Positions 16,844-24,805 of a DNA stretch of 38,502 bases are shown here, piece by piece (position 1 is the first letter of the stretch; every line of letters begins with the position of its first letter). The stretch is from NCBI GenBank assembly GCA_009377695.1, contig WHTP01000050.1, positions 1 through 38,502 of the forward strand. The letters run 5' to 3'. The position numbers and the translations under genes were made by a program. The notes under the pieces are model-generated. The model was not told the origin of the DNA and searched no databases. It worked only from the letters and a program-made list of their open reading frames with translations. Source of the DNA: Hyphomicrobiales bacterium. GTDB taxonomy: Bacteria; Pseudomonadota; Alphaproteobacteria; Rhizobiales; Xanthobacteraceae.

Positions 16844-19240
16844 GAGAGTCGTTTTGCACAGCGTTTCAAAGATTGCGAGGTGAGAGAGTGGAAGTTCGTT
16901 GAGCTCGACCCCGAGCAGCGCCAGCGCATCGTTGACCGCATTGGCCACGGCCGCGGGCGCGCCCAGATAGCCCGCCTCGCCGGAGCCCTTCTGTCCGAAG
17001 GTGGTCAGTGGTGACGGCGTGCAATGATCGACGATCCGGATCGGCGGAACCTCGAGCGCGCTCGGGATGAGGTAGTCCATGAACGTTCCGCTCGTGAGCT
17101 GGCCGTTGTCGTCATAGGTGAATTTCTCATACAGCGCTGCGCCGATGCCATGTGCGATTCCGCCATACGTCATGCCGTGCACGATGTCCGGATTGATCAT
17201 GACGCCGCAATCATGCCCGCAGATATATTGCTTGATCGTTGGAGCGGCCGTCGCGGGATCGATCTCCACATAGACGATGTGGGCCTCGAACGCGTAGCAA
17301 GGATAGATTTGAATGCGGCCATCAGGTGTCGGCAAGCCGCCGCCGGTCGGCACCTCCCAGACGAATTTCGCCTGCAGCCCCGGCTCGATGTCGGGCGGCA
17401 TTGCGTGGAATTTGCGATGGGCGATTTCGACCAACTGCCCCCAGGTCAGGACTTTCTCCGGGACACCCTTGAGGCTGGCATTGCCGTCGCGATACGCGAT
17501 GTCTTCTTTCGCGCATTCGAAATTGTGCGCGGCAATCGCGATCAGCGCGTCCTTGATTTTTCGCGCGGCCCCGGCCGCGGCCCCGCCCAGCATGATCGCC
17601 ATGCGGCTGCCGACCGGGCTGTTCGACGGCAGGGCGTTGAGAGAGTCCGCGTGGACGACCCGGATGTCCATCGGGTCGCGCTCCAGGATCTCGCCGATGA
17701 CCGTCGACACCAGCGTTTCATGGCCCTGTCCCGACGACGACGTGCCCATGATGCCGGTGATCGAGCCGGACAGGTCGACACGCACCAGGCACGAATCCAT
17801 CCACGTCGTGGTCTGATTCTTGGAATTGAGCAGCGGCTCGAACGCGGAATTTCCACCGCTCGGCTCGAGGCAGGTCGCGATGCCGATGCCCGCGAGCCTG
17901 CCGGCCTGACGGGCCGCGTCGCGCCGACGCTGCAGCGCCGGATAGTCGATCGCGGCCAGCGCCTTGTCCAGGACGGTGTGATAATCACCGGAATCATACG
18001 TGGACCCGCTCGGGATCGTGTAGGGAAATTGCTCTTTGCGGATCAGATTCGTCTTGCGCAGTGCGACCCGGTCCATGTTCAGGAATTGCGCGACGCGGTC
18101 CATGGTGCGCTCGAGCGCGAAGTTCGTCGGCGCCTGGCCGAAGCCGCGCACGGCTTCCTGCGGCGTCTTGTTGGTCAGAACCGCTACGGGCTCGTATGCG
18201 ATCGCCGGAATCAGATAAGGCCCGCAGATGGCACTGACCGGTTTGCCGAGCTGGAAGGGCGCACGGCCCGCATAGGCCCCCACATTGTCAACCGCGCGGA
18301 TCTTGAGCGCGCGAATGGTGCCATCGCGGTCGAAGGCAACCTTCATGTCGAAGAGCCGGTCGGGACCATGCATATCGCCGCCGCGCATGTTCTCGAGCCG
18401 GTCCTCGACGAGTCTGACCGGCATGCCGAGGCGCTTCGCGAGATAGCCGACCAGCACGGTGTGCTTGAGCCCGCGCTTGACGCCGTAGCTGCCGCCGACG
18501 TCGATATCGTAGTGCACGCGCACGGCGTTGCCGGGCAGGCGCAACGCGTTGGCGGTCTGGTCGGGAAATTTCGGCATCTGGATCGACGCCCAGATGTCGA
18601 GAATTTCCGTGCCGGGGTTCCACTGTCCGACCACTGCGAATGTTTCGATCGGCACGGTGGCGCTGCGGCTCCAGACCGCACGAAATTCCAATTGATGGTC
18701 TGCCGCAGCGAACTGGTCGTCCACCGGACCCCAAACGAAGTTGCGATGCAGGATGACGTTCGAACCGTACGCCGGATGGACCAGCGGGCTGCCATCCACC
18801 ATCGCCTGCTCGGGGTCCAAGATCGGGGGGAGCGGCTCGTACTCGACCTCAACCAATTCTGCGGCGTCCTCGGCCAGCGCCCTGCTGTCGGCCACGACTG
18901 CGGCGACCCACTCGCCCGCGTAGCGCACGCGCTCGTGCGCCAGGGACCAGCGCCTCACCTTGGGGGCGTCAACGCCGATCGGAAGCGAGTCCGTGGTGGC
19001 GCAGAACTCTTCGCCGGTCAGAACATAGTGGATGCCCCGCAGCGCCCGCGCTGCGTCGGTCCTTATCGACACGATCCGCGCGCTGGCATGTGGCGACGCG
19101 ACGAGCGCGACGTGTTTGAGCCCGGGCAGGGCGACATCGGCGGCGTAGCGACCGCGACCGGTGACGAAGCGGGGGTCTTCCTTGGTCCGACGCTTGGCGC
19201 CGATATAGCGGAAACCGGAGGGGCTGGCGGCGTGACCCAT
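16811..19240 (-). CDS. Xanthine-dehydrogenase/CoxL-family molybdopterin-binding large subunit
   Basis: This is the 809-residue catalytic subunit of a three-part molybdenum hydroxylase that inserts oxygen from water into carbon centres, often aromatic or N-heterocyclic. Features are the small domain GRYAADVALPGLKHV, cofactor-binding segments VGGSYGVKRGLKH and EAVRGFGQAPTNFALERTMD, and the base Glu in QKGSGEAGYLGAP near the C-terminus. The CO-dehydrogenase active-site loop with Cys is not present, so it is not a CO dehydrogenase. The order FAD subunit, 2Fe-2S subunit, Mo subunit and the 2-base gap to the 2Fe-2S gene show one operon. The end NKRAPNKRPT is encoded by a recent duplication. Confidence 0.93.
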   Translation of the reverse strand: MGHAASPSGFRYIGAKRRTKEDPRFVTGRGRYAADVALPGLKHVALVASPHASARIVSIRTDAARALRGIHYVLTGEEFCATTDSLPIGVDAPKVRRWSLAHERVRYAGEWVAAVVADSRALAEDAAELVEVEYEPLPPILDPEQAMVDGSPLVHPAYGSNVILHRNFVWGPVDDQFAAADHQLEFRAVWSRSATVPIETFAVVGQWNPGTEILDIWASIQMPKFPDQTANALRLPGNAVRVHYDIDVGGSYGVKRGLKHTVLVGYLAKRLGMPVRLVEDRLENMRGGDMHGPDRLFDMKVAFDRDGTIRALKIRAVDNVGAYAGRAPFQLGKPVSAICGPYLIPAIAYEPVAVLTNKTPQEAVRGFGQAPTNFALERTMDRVAQFLNMDRVALRKTNLIRKEQFPYTIPSGSTYDSGDYHTVLDKALAAIDYPALQRRRDAARQAGRLAGIGIATCLEPSGGNSAFEPLLNSKNQTTTWMDSCLVRVDLSGSITGIMGTSSSGQGHETLVSTVIGEILERDPMDIRVVHADSLNALPSNSPVGSRMAIMLGGAAAGAARKIKDALIAIAAHNFECAKEDIAYRDGNASLKGVPEKVLTWGQLVEIAHRKFHAMPPDIEPGLQAKFVWEVPTGGGLPTPDGRIQIYPCYAFEAHIVYVEIDPATAAPTIKQYICGHDCGVMINPDIVHGMTYGGIAHGIGAALYEKFTYDDNGQLTSGTFMDYLIPSALEVPPIRIVDHCTPSPLTTFGQKGSGEAGYLGAPAAVANAVNDALALLGVELNELPLSHLAIFETLCKTTLNKRAPNKRPT

Positions 19241-19242
19241 GA

Positions 19243-19734
19243 TTATGTCGCGTCCTCTCCCATGCGCTGTGCCGCAAGCGCGATGGCCTCGACGATCTGC
19301 TGATAGCCGGTGCAGCGGCAGAGATTGCCGCTGATCGCCTCGCGAATCTCATGTTCGGTCGGCCGTGGATTGGCATCCAGCAGAGCCTGGGCTGCGATCA
19401 GCATGCCCGGCGTGCAGTAGCCGCACTGCAGCGCGTGCGTTTCGCAGAAGCTGTCCTGTAACACGCTCAACTGTCCGTCCGGCCGTTGCAGGCCCTCGAC
19501 CGTGGTGACCCGGTGGCCGTTCGCCTGCACCGCATACATGAGACAGGAGCGGACAGGCTCGCCGTCGAACATGACCGAACAGGCACCGCAAACACCGTGC
19601 TCGCAGCCGACATGCGTGCCGGTCAGGTGGAGATGCTCGCGCAGCCAGTCGACGAGGGAGGTGCGCGCAACGACCTGCCCGGCTCGCACTGTGCCGTTCA
19701 CCTCGGCCGAAATGCCATAGAGCGTCTCAGTCAT
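19243..19734 (-). CDS. 2Fe-2S small subunit of the molybdenum hydroxylase
   Basis: The product is 163 residues with both clusters: C44, C49, C52 and C64 in the plant-ferredoxin-like GCEHGVCGACSVMFDG and VRSC, and C104, C107, C139 and C141 in QCGYCTPGM and NLCRCTGYQ. It passes electrons from the molybdenum site to the FAD subunit. The ATG at 19734 overlaps the FAD gene stop by four bases (19731-19734), pointing to translational coupling; a longer in-frame start at 19863 would lie inside the FAD gene and is rejected. Length matches CoxS-type subunits (about 160). Confidence 0.95.
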   Translation of the reverse strand: MTETLYGISAEVNGTVRAGQVVARTSLVDWLREHLHLTGTHVGCEHGVCGACSVMFDGEPVRSCLMYAVQANGHRVTTVEGLQRPDGQLSVLQDSFCETHALQCGYCTPGMLIAAQALLDANPRPTEHEIREAISGNLCRCTGYQQIVEAIALAAQRMGEDAT

Positions 19735-20636
19735 GGAACTGCCTTGGCGGCCTCGTAGGCCGACTGCAGGACGCGCGTGACGAGGACGCCTGCCAGATGG
19801 CGCCGATAGGCGGCGGTGGCATGGATGTCGGAGTCGGGCTCCAGTGCCGCCGCGGCGTCCCACGCGACATCGTCCAGTTCATCCTCGCCCAGGCGGCAAC
19901 CGACGAGCCGCTGTGCGAGGTCGGGAAAGGCGACCGGCATCGGTCCAGCGCCGCCGACGCCGAACGCCGCGCGCGTGCAACGGTCGTCGTCGTCCACCGC
20001 AATCTGGGCCGCGGCAGCGACGATGGCGAAATCGCCGTGCCGCCGGCTGATCTCGTTGAAACTCGAGCCGGTCTTCCTGTCGCGCCAGACCGGCCAGTGG
20101 ATTTGCTCAAGACATTCATCCGGCCGAAGCTCGGTCATCATCGGTCCTGAAAAGAACGAGGAGGCGGGCAAGGTCCGTGTGCTCGATGCAGCCCGCAGCA
20201 CAAGGCTGGCGCCCAGGACTTGCGCGACCAAGGGCAGTTCCGCAGACGGATCGGCGTGCGCGAGGCTGCCGCCGACCGTGCCTCGGTTTCGCGTCTGCGC
20301 GTGCCCGACGAAAGAGAGTGCCTGGCGCAGCAGCGGCGCGCGGGCCGCGATCGCGTCGTCACGCTGGATGTCGCATTGGCGCGCGCAGGCGCCCATCCGC
20401 ACGACGTCCGTTTCAACGGCGACGAATTTCAAGGCTGGAATCTCGTTGATATCGATCAGCCAACTTGGGTGGAGCAGCCGGAACGCCATCATCGGAACAA
20501 GGTTCTGTCCGCCGGCAAGGACCTTCGCGCCGTCGCCATATTGGCCCAGCAGCGCACAGGCCTCCTCGACTGAGGTCGCGCGGACATATTCGAAGGGGGG
20601 TGCTTTCAACGACTGCCTCAACAACGCTGCCGACAC
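19731..20636 (-). CDS. FAD-binding medium subunit of the molybdenum hydroxylase
   Basis: The product is 301 residues of the CoxM/XdhB type. The FAD contacts are visible as AGGQNLVPMMAFR near residues 41-53 and GHAQTRNRGTVGGSLAHADP near residue 115; PLVAQVLGASLVL is the usual core. It is the first gene of the operon (FAD, 2Fe-2S, Mo, probably amidohydrolase) and is transcribed away from the AraC-type gene across a 152-base gap. The substrate of the complex is unknown. Confidence 0.93.
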   Translation of the reverse strand: MSAALLRQSLKAPPFEYVRATSVEEACALLGQYGDGAKVLAGGQNLVPMMAFRLLHPSWLIDINEIPALKFVAVETDVVRMGACARQCDIQRDDAIAARAPLLRQALSFVGHAQTRNRGTVGGSLAHADPSAELPLVAQVLGASLVLRAASSTRTLPASSFFSGPMMTELRPDECLEQIHWPVWRDRKTGSSFNEISRRHGDFAIVAAAAQIAVDDDDRCTRAAFGVGGAGPMPVAFPDLAQRLVGCRLGEDELDDVAWDAAAALEPDSDIHATAAYRRHLAGVLVTRVLQSAYEAAKAVP

Positions 20637-20731
20637 ATCTATTGTAAGGACATTGGGCCGCAGGGGCCTACCCTACAGTCTGAAAATCGCGCCTCCTGGT
20701 TGCGCGGCTAAGCGAGCGTAGTTCATAATGA

Positions 20732-20763
20732 TTTCGGCTCAATCTGCCTCAATTTTCGGCCCA
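20732..20763. promoter_or_regulatory. Candidate AraC-type operator (direct repeat, 22-bp period)
   Basis: TTTCGGCTCA (20732-20741) and TTTCGGCCCA (20754-20763) are direct repeats with a start-to-start distance of 22 bp. They lie in the divergent intergenic region, 25 bases before the AraC-type start codon and about 95 bases from the hydroxylase operon start. Spacing and orientation match binding of an AraC dimer. Confidence 0.5.
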
Positions 20764-20788
20764 GTATTGCGGATCGACACCCGGCCCA

Positions 20789-21631
20789 ATGACCAGTGTG
20801 CTCAAGTTCTTTCAAGGTCGCTTTGGCCGCGTGGCCCTGCTCGATTCGGATCATAGTTTGGTCACGCACGCGCATCCGCAATGTCACCTGCTGATCAAGG
20901 CGCGCGGCGAGGACACCGCGTTTCAGGTTGGCGACCGACTGCATCCGCTGACCCGCGAAACGGCGGTGCTGATCAACGCCTGGGAGCCCCACGCCAAGAT
21001 CCACCGTGCGGCGCAGCGCTCGACCGTCCTCGCTCTCTACATCGAGCCGGACTGGCTCGCTGCGATGGATCGGCGGCTGAGCGCGGCCGGCTTGAGCGGA
21101 TTTTTCCCACGCGCCTGCGTGCCGATTCCCGGTCATGTCCGGGCCCTGGCAGATCGGGTGACCGACGAGATGTTCGACGCCGATGCCGGGCGCCGGTGCA
21201 AGTGGGAATCCGTCCTGTTCGAACTGATGATGTCGGTCCTTTACACATACTCGGCGTGGCGCGATCGGGCCGAAATCCATCACGCAAGCTTGCGGCGTCC
21301 ATCCGATCCGCGCATCGGCCGCGCGATCCGCTTCATGCAGGACAATCTCGGCGGCGAGTTCTCGTTCGATGAGGTGGCGCGGCAAAGCTGTCTCTCGCGG
21401 CCGCATTTCTTTCACTTGTTCAAGCAATGCACGGCAGTGTCGCCGGCGGTGTTCTTCAACACGCTCCGGATGGAATCGGCATTCACCCAGCTCAGCACCG
21501 CGCGGATCACCATCAACGATGTGGCTGGGCGGCTCGGATTTTCCGAGCCGCACCACTTCACGCGGTTCTTTCGCCAGAACCTGGGGATTCCGCCGAGCGA
21601 GTACCGCAAGACGGTGGAGTTGTTCCACTAG
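20789..21631 (+). CDS. AraC-family transcriptional regulator
   Basis: The product is 280 residues. The N-terminal half is a cupin-like sensor (THAHPQCHLLIKARGEDTAF to the INAWEPHAKIH segment), and the C-terminal 100 residues are the double helix-turn-helix: FSFDEVARQSCLSRPHFFHL, then ITINDVAGRLGFSEPHHFTR with FRQNLGIPPSEYRK. It is divergent from the molybdenum hydroxylase operon and directly upstream (35 bases) of a Bug-type receptor, so it probably controls both in response to the catabolised compound. A direct-repeat operator candidate lies in the shared promoter region. Confidence 0.93.
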   Translation: MTSVLKFFQGRFGRVALLDSDHSLVTHAHPQCHLLIKARGEDTAFQVGDRLHPLTRETAVLINAWEPHAKIHRAAQRSTVLALYIEPDWLAAMDRRLSAAGLSGFFPRACVPIPGHVRALADRVTDEMFDADAGRRCKWESVLFELMMSVLYTYSAWRDRAEIHHASLRRPSDPRIGRAIRFMQDNLGGEFSFDEVARQSCLSRPHFFHLFKQCTAVSPAVFFNTLRMESAFTQLSTARITINDVAGRLGFSEPHHFTRFFRQNLGIPPSEYRKTVELFH

Positions 21632-21666
21632 CGCTTCAGCAAAGAGACAACAGAGGGAGGAGTTTC

Positions 21667-22635
21667 ATGGGACGGTGCTGGATGTGGGCCGCAGCCCTCG
21701 TAATGTGCATGGTTCATGGCGGAGCGTCGGCGCAGTCATGGCCGACCAAACGGGTGACAGTCATCGTACCCTTCACGGCCGGCAGCGCGACCGACATCAT
21801 GGCGCGGACGGTGGTGCAACGCCTGTCGGAGCAACTCGGCCAGCCGTTTGTCGTCGAGAACCGGCCAGGCGCCGGTGGAACGATCGGTGTCGGGGCCGTC
21901 GCGAAGGCCGACCCGGACGGCCACACGATCCTCATACACTCGTCGTCCTACACGATCACGCCGACGACTTATCCCAACACGCCCTACAGCACGCTGCGCG
22001 ACTTGGTCGGCATTACGCCGCTCGCCCTTCTGCCCAACGTATTGGTGATCTCGCCCGCCAAAGGCATCAAGTCGGTGCCGGATCTGGTCCGTGCCGCTAA
22101 GGCGAAGCCGGGAACGATGAACTATGCATCCGCCGGCGTCGGCACGGCGACACAGCTCAACGCAGAGCGGTTCCGGCTGGGAGCCGGCATCGAAGTCGTT
22201 CACGTGCCGTTCAAGGGCACGCCGGAGGCGCTGACGGAGGTGATCGCCGGCCGCGTCGACTACTATTTCTGCCCGGTCAATGCCGTGTTGCCGCTGATTG
22301 CCGAGAAGCAGCTGCGGGCGCTCGCGACGGGGAGCTCGAAGCGATCCGCGGCCTTGCCCGACCTGCCGACAACGCTCGAGGCGGGAGTTCCGAATTCCGA
22401 TTACAATTTCTGGGTCGGAATGTTCGTTCCCGCCAAGACGCCACGCGATATCGTCAACCGGCTCCATCAGGAGACAGCCAAGGCGCTCGACTTCAAAGCA
22501 GTGCGTGACAGCATGCGCAAGCTCGGCGCTGAGTCGATGCTGATGAAGTCCGAAGAGTTCGACACGTATATTCGCAACGAGGTCACAAGCAATGCGGCGC
22601 TGGTGAAGGCGGCGGGGATTGCCGCGCCGCGATGA
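21667..22635 (+). CDS. Bug-family (TTT) periplasmic substrate-binding receptor
   Basis: The product is 322 residues from the ATG at 21667, preceded by GGGAGGAG. A signal peptide (MGRCWMWAAALVMCMVHGGA, cleavage after SAQ) is followed by the Bug signature: WPTKRVTVIVPFTAGSATDI, then FVVENRPGAGGTIG and HVPFKGTPEALTEVIAGRVD. Bug receptors bind carboxylates with high affinity; the membrane parts (TctA/TctB) are usually encoded elsewhere and are absent here. It lies 35 bases after the AraC gene on the same strand and so is probably the uptake receptor for the compound handled by the hydroxylase and amidohydrolase. Confidence 0.95.
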   Translation: MGRCWMWAAALVMCMVHGGASAQSWPTKRVTVIVPFTAGSATDIMARTVVQRLSEQLGQPFVVENRPGAGGTIGVGAVAKADPDGHTILIHSSSYTITPTTYPNTPYSTLRDLVGITPLALLPNVLVISPAKGIKSVPDLVRAAKAKPGTMNYASAGVGTATQLNAERFRLGAGIEVVHVPFKGTPEALTEVIAGRVDYYFCPVNAVLPLIAEKQLRALATGSSKRSAALPDLPTTLEAGVPNSDYNFWVGMFVPAKTPRDIVNRLHQETAKALDFKAVRDSMRKLGAESMLMKSEEFDTYIRNEVTSNAALVKAAGIAAPR

Positions 22636-22808
22636 GGCGGTTCCGTCATGACGGCCTCGGCGGCGGCCCGTGAAACCAACGAGCAAGCGGCCAGCTTGCA
22701 TCGTGATCACGGGTGTCGCACAGCACCAAAGGTCGGGTCTCAAAGTGCCGCCTTGCTTTGCGCTGAACGGCTGACGCGGCGCATCAAGCGGGTTTGGTAA
22801 CGGATTGC

Positions 22809-23430
22809 TCAGACGAAAACGAAATCGTCCGCGTGCAGCGACGGATTGTCCTCGAGCTTTGCGAGGGGCACAGTCGCTCCCGCTCCGGGGCCGTCAGCGT
22901 CGTAACTCAGATAGCCGGTCGTGGTGTTATAGAGGAGCCACGGGCCTGGGCTCGTCGTCTTCGGCGCGTCGGACTGGATCAGGAAATTGCCGTCCCGGAA
23001 TTGATCATTCAACCCGCCGAACGTCGATGAACGCAGGACGATCACGTCGCCTGCGGCACGCGAGAAATCGACGACGGTGTCGGTCCGATCGCTCGTGTTC
23101 ATGAAGACGAACGAGTCGGCGCCCAAACCTCCAGTCAACCGATCGTAGCCCGTGCCGCCGAAGAGCCAGTCGTCCCCAGCATCGCCGTAGAGCGTGTCAT
23201 TCTTCAATCCGCCGTCCAACATGTCGTTACCGACGTCGCCGTAGAATGTGTCGGAACCATCCATTCCCCAGATTTGATCGTCACCACGGCCGCCACTGAT
23301 CGTGTTCATTCCGCTGTTGCCGCCGAGACTATCGTTGAACGCCGAGCCCGACAGGTTCTCCCACCTGGCGGTAGGTGTCGCCGGCCGCATCGCCGGTGTT
23401 CAGCGTGGCGTTTCCTAGATACCCTCGCGT
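22809..23430 (-). pseudogene. C-terminal remnant of an RTX (hemolysin-type calcium-binding) protein
   Basis: The open part (193 residues, from an ATG at 23390) has RTX nonapeptides: GGRGDDQIWGMDGSDTFYGD, GDAGDDWLFGGTGYDRLTGG, then the C-terminal beta domain ending LHADDFVFV. Just upstream, in another frame, lies YLGNATLNTGDAAGDTY (to about 23430), which in intact proteins runs straight into ENLSGSAFND. The join at about 23360-23375 is therefore frameshifted, and the large N-terminal part is missing. RTX proteins are secreted by type I systems and bind calcium; no secretion genes are nearby. The 200 bases upstream (23431-23635) hold nothing recognised. Confidence 0.75.
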
Positions 23431-23635
23431 CGCAACTATGTAACAGACTGTTTTGGTGGGCCGCCCGCAGAGAATTTGTGCAAGTCACTCAATGGAAGAT
23501 CAATCGTTTCGACGGAAGATCAATCATATCGAAAATGAAAACTGAAGTTCCATTGAACGTCAGCCTTGCGCGGAACGCACGATCGCGTCCGTGATGCTGT
23601 CCCCCGTCACGCCGGAGATCGCAGCCTGGCAGGTG

Positions 23636-24325
23636 CTAATGCAGTATCAGAGGTCCAGACTTTCCAGCATTCTCGCCCGATGCTTCCTTGGTAGCGCTAA
23701 GAAGCTGCGCTGCGAGCATATTGTTCAGCATGTTCTCAAGGGCTGATACGTCTACCTGTCCAGTTGCTGCCCACGCCTTGTCCGCCAGTTCGAGATCCTT
23801 GTAGTAAAGTTGCTTATCGGTCGAGATCTGCTCGGGGATCGTGGGTGTTCCGGGCAAAAGGCCGTCGAGTTTAATGCTCAACACTACGTATGACACCGCT
23901 CGTGCCGTACGGCCGTTGCCATCGGCGAATGGATGTATCCAATTCATTTTCCAAAGGACGTAGGCAGCAAGATGCGCCGCGCTCTTCGTCGCCCAATTGT
24001 CGTTGACGTATTCGCACATCGACTGAATTTCATCCGCCACGAATGCTTCGTGCGGTGGCTGATGATGACTCCCGCCAATTGTGACGGGCGTGTTGCGGAA
24101 GGTGCCTGCAAGCCGATGAAGACCGTCAAGCGCTGCTTTGTGAAGCTGTAAGATCGGCCCAGCGCGCAGCTTGAACGACCGCTCTTTGTCCTTCACAAAC
24201 GAACGGATCGTTTCCAGTGCAAGATTGAATTGTCGCAGGCCATTCTCGGCTTCGCGACGAGCAATCTCATCAGGATCGCTTAGAAGTTGCGCATCTTCCG
24301 CGTGGCTGTGCCGATCGCCTGCCAC
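23636..24325 (-). CDS. Fic-family AMP-transferase toxin-like protein
   Basis: The product is 229 residues starting at a GTG (24325), 9 bases after the stop of the small upstream gene. The catalytic motif is complete: HPFADGNGRTAR at residues 131-142, matching HPFx(D/E)GNGRxxR, preceded by the flap region around IGGSHHQPP. Active Fic enzymes transfer AMP (or another NMP moiety) to target-protein hydroxyls. No inhibitory (S/T)xxxE(G/N) helix is seen at either end of this protein, which places it in class I, where inhibition comes from a partner. The 57-residue gene upstream fits that partner. Base composition is lower in GC than the flanks, suggesting acquisition. Confidence 0.92.
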   Translation of the reverse strand: MAGDRHSHAEDAQLLSDPDEIARREAENGLRQFNLALETIRSFVKDKERSFKLRAGPILQLHKAALDGLHRLAGTFRNTPVTIGGSHHQPPHEAFVADEIQSMCEYVNDNWATKSAAHLAAYVLWKMNWIHPFADGNGRTARAVSYVVLSIKLDGLLPGTPTIPEQISTDKQLYYKDLELADKAWAATGQVDVSALENMLNNMLAAQLLSATKEASGENAGKSGPLILH

Positions 24326-24334
24326 ACGCGTCGA

Positions 24335-24508
24335 TCACTTTTGCTGGTCGATTTTCCGGTCGGCCTCGGCAACCATTTGGCGGGTGATGCGCTCGTTCTC
24401 GATATGAGTGTTGCCGTACGCAAAGCTCTGACGTTGCGCTGTAACTTGATCGGGCGTCATTTCAATCTTGCGAGCGCGCTCAACCAGTTCTTGGAGTTCT
24501 TTTGTCAT
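24335..24508 (-). CDS. VbhA-like small antitoxin of the Fic protein
   Basis: A 57-residue gene, starting MTKELQELVERARKIEMTPD and ending ADRKIDQQK, with AGGA upstream of the ATG at 24508. The segment SFAYGNTHIENERITRQMV aligns with the inhibitory helix of VbhA-type antitoxins, whose (S/T)xxxE(G/N) motif places a Glu in the Fic active site. Here Glu37-Asn38 are present but the Ser/Thr position is Asn33. It lies 9 bases upstream of the Fic gene on the same strand, the VbhA-VbhT arrangement. The family call is by motif and position. Confidence 0.75.
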   Translation of the reverse strand: MTKELQELVERARKIEMTPDQVTAQRQSFAYGNTHIENERITRQMVAEADRKIDQQK

Positions 24509-24538
24509 CGCGTCCTACTCCCGATTCAACTCGGACGT

Positions 24539-24567
24539 TATCTAAGAACCCGTCTCTATGACAACAA
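24539..24567 (-). promoter_or_regulatory. Candidate promoter of the Fic antitoxin-toxin operon
   Basis: On the minus strand TTGTTG (24567-24562) and TAGATA (24544-24539) are separated by exactly 17 bases. The antitoxin ATG (24508) is 30 bases downstream. The arms AAGAAC and GTTCTT around the -35 region form a wide inverted repeat that could be an operator. The rest of the gap to 24805 holds nothing I recognise. Confidence 0.5.
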
Positions 24568-24805
24568 GTTCCTTAAGCGTTCTTTAAAAAAATGACACGA
24601 GCGTGCCCAAAATACTACACCATCCAGTGGCTTGAGGCGGTCGCCTCGCTGGGCCCCGGGCGCTGGAACTCCCTCGCCAAAGAAGTGCGGCCGTTGTTTC
24701 CTCCGCAATCCAGCCACGAAACTGAACATGCAATGGTCGGCTCTGCTGGATGGGCCCACCTAGCAACACGTGTGACCTGCGGCAGCGAGCCATTCTGGAT
24801 CTGAC

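Noticed and set aside
16811-19240. Carbon monoxide dehydrogenase (CoxL) identity
   Set aside because: The Cys-containing active-site loop of true CO dehydrogenases is absent; the corresponding segment reads AVRGFGQAPTNF.
17024-19303. Long plus-strand frame (759 codons) opposite the molybdenum hydroxylase large subunit
   Set aside because: It is the GC-rich shadow of the real gene; its translation is rich in Arg, Asp, His and Ala with no domain, and the minus-strand protein is fully conserved.
24592-24804. Plus-strand frame MTRACPKYYTIQWLEAV
   Set aside because: No ribosome-binding site, no family, and it ends abruptly next to nagA; the region is better read as the Fic operon promoter and spacer.
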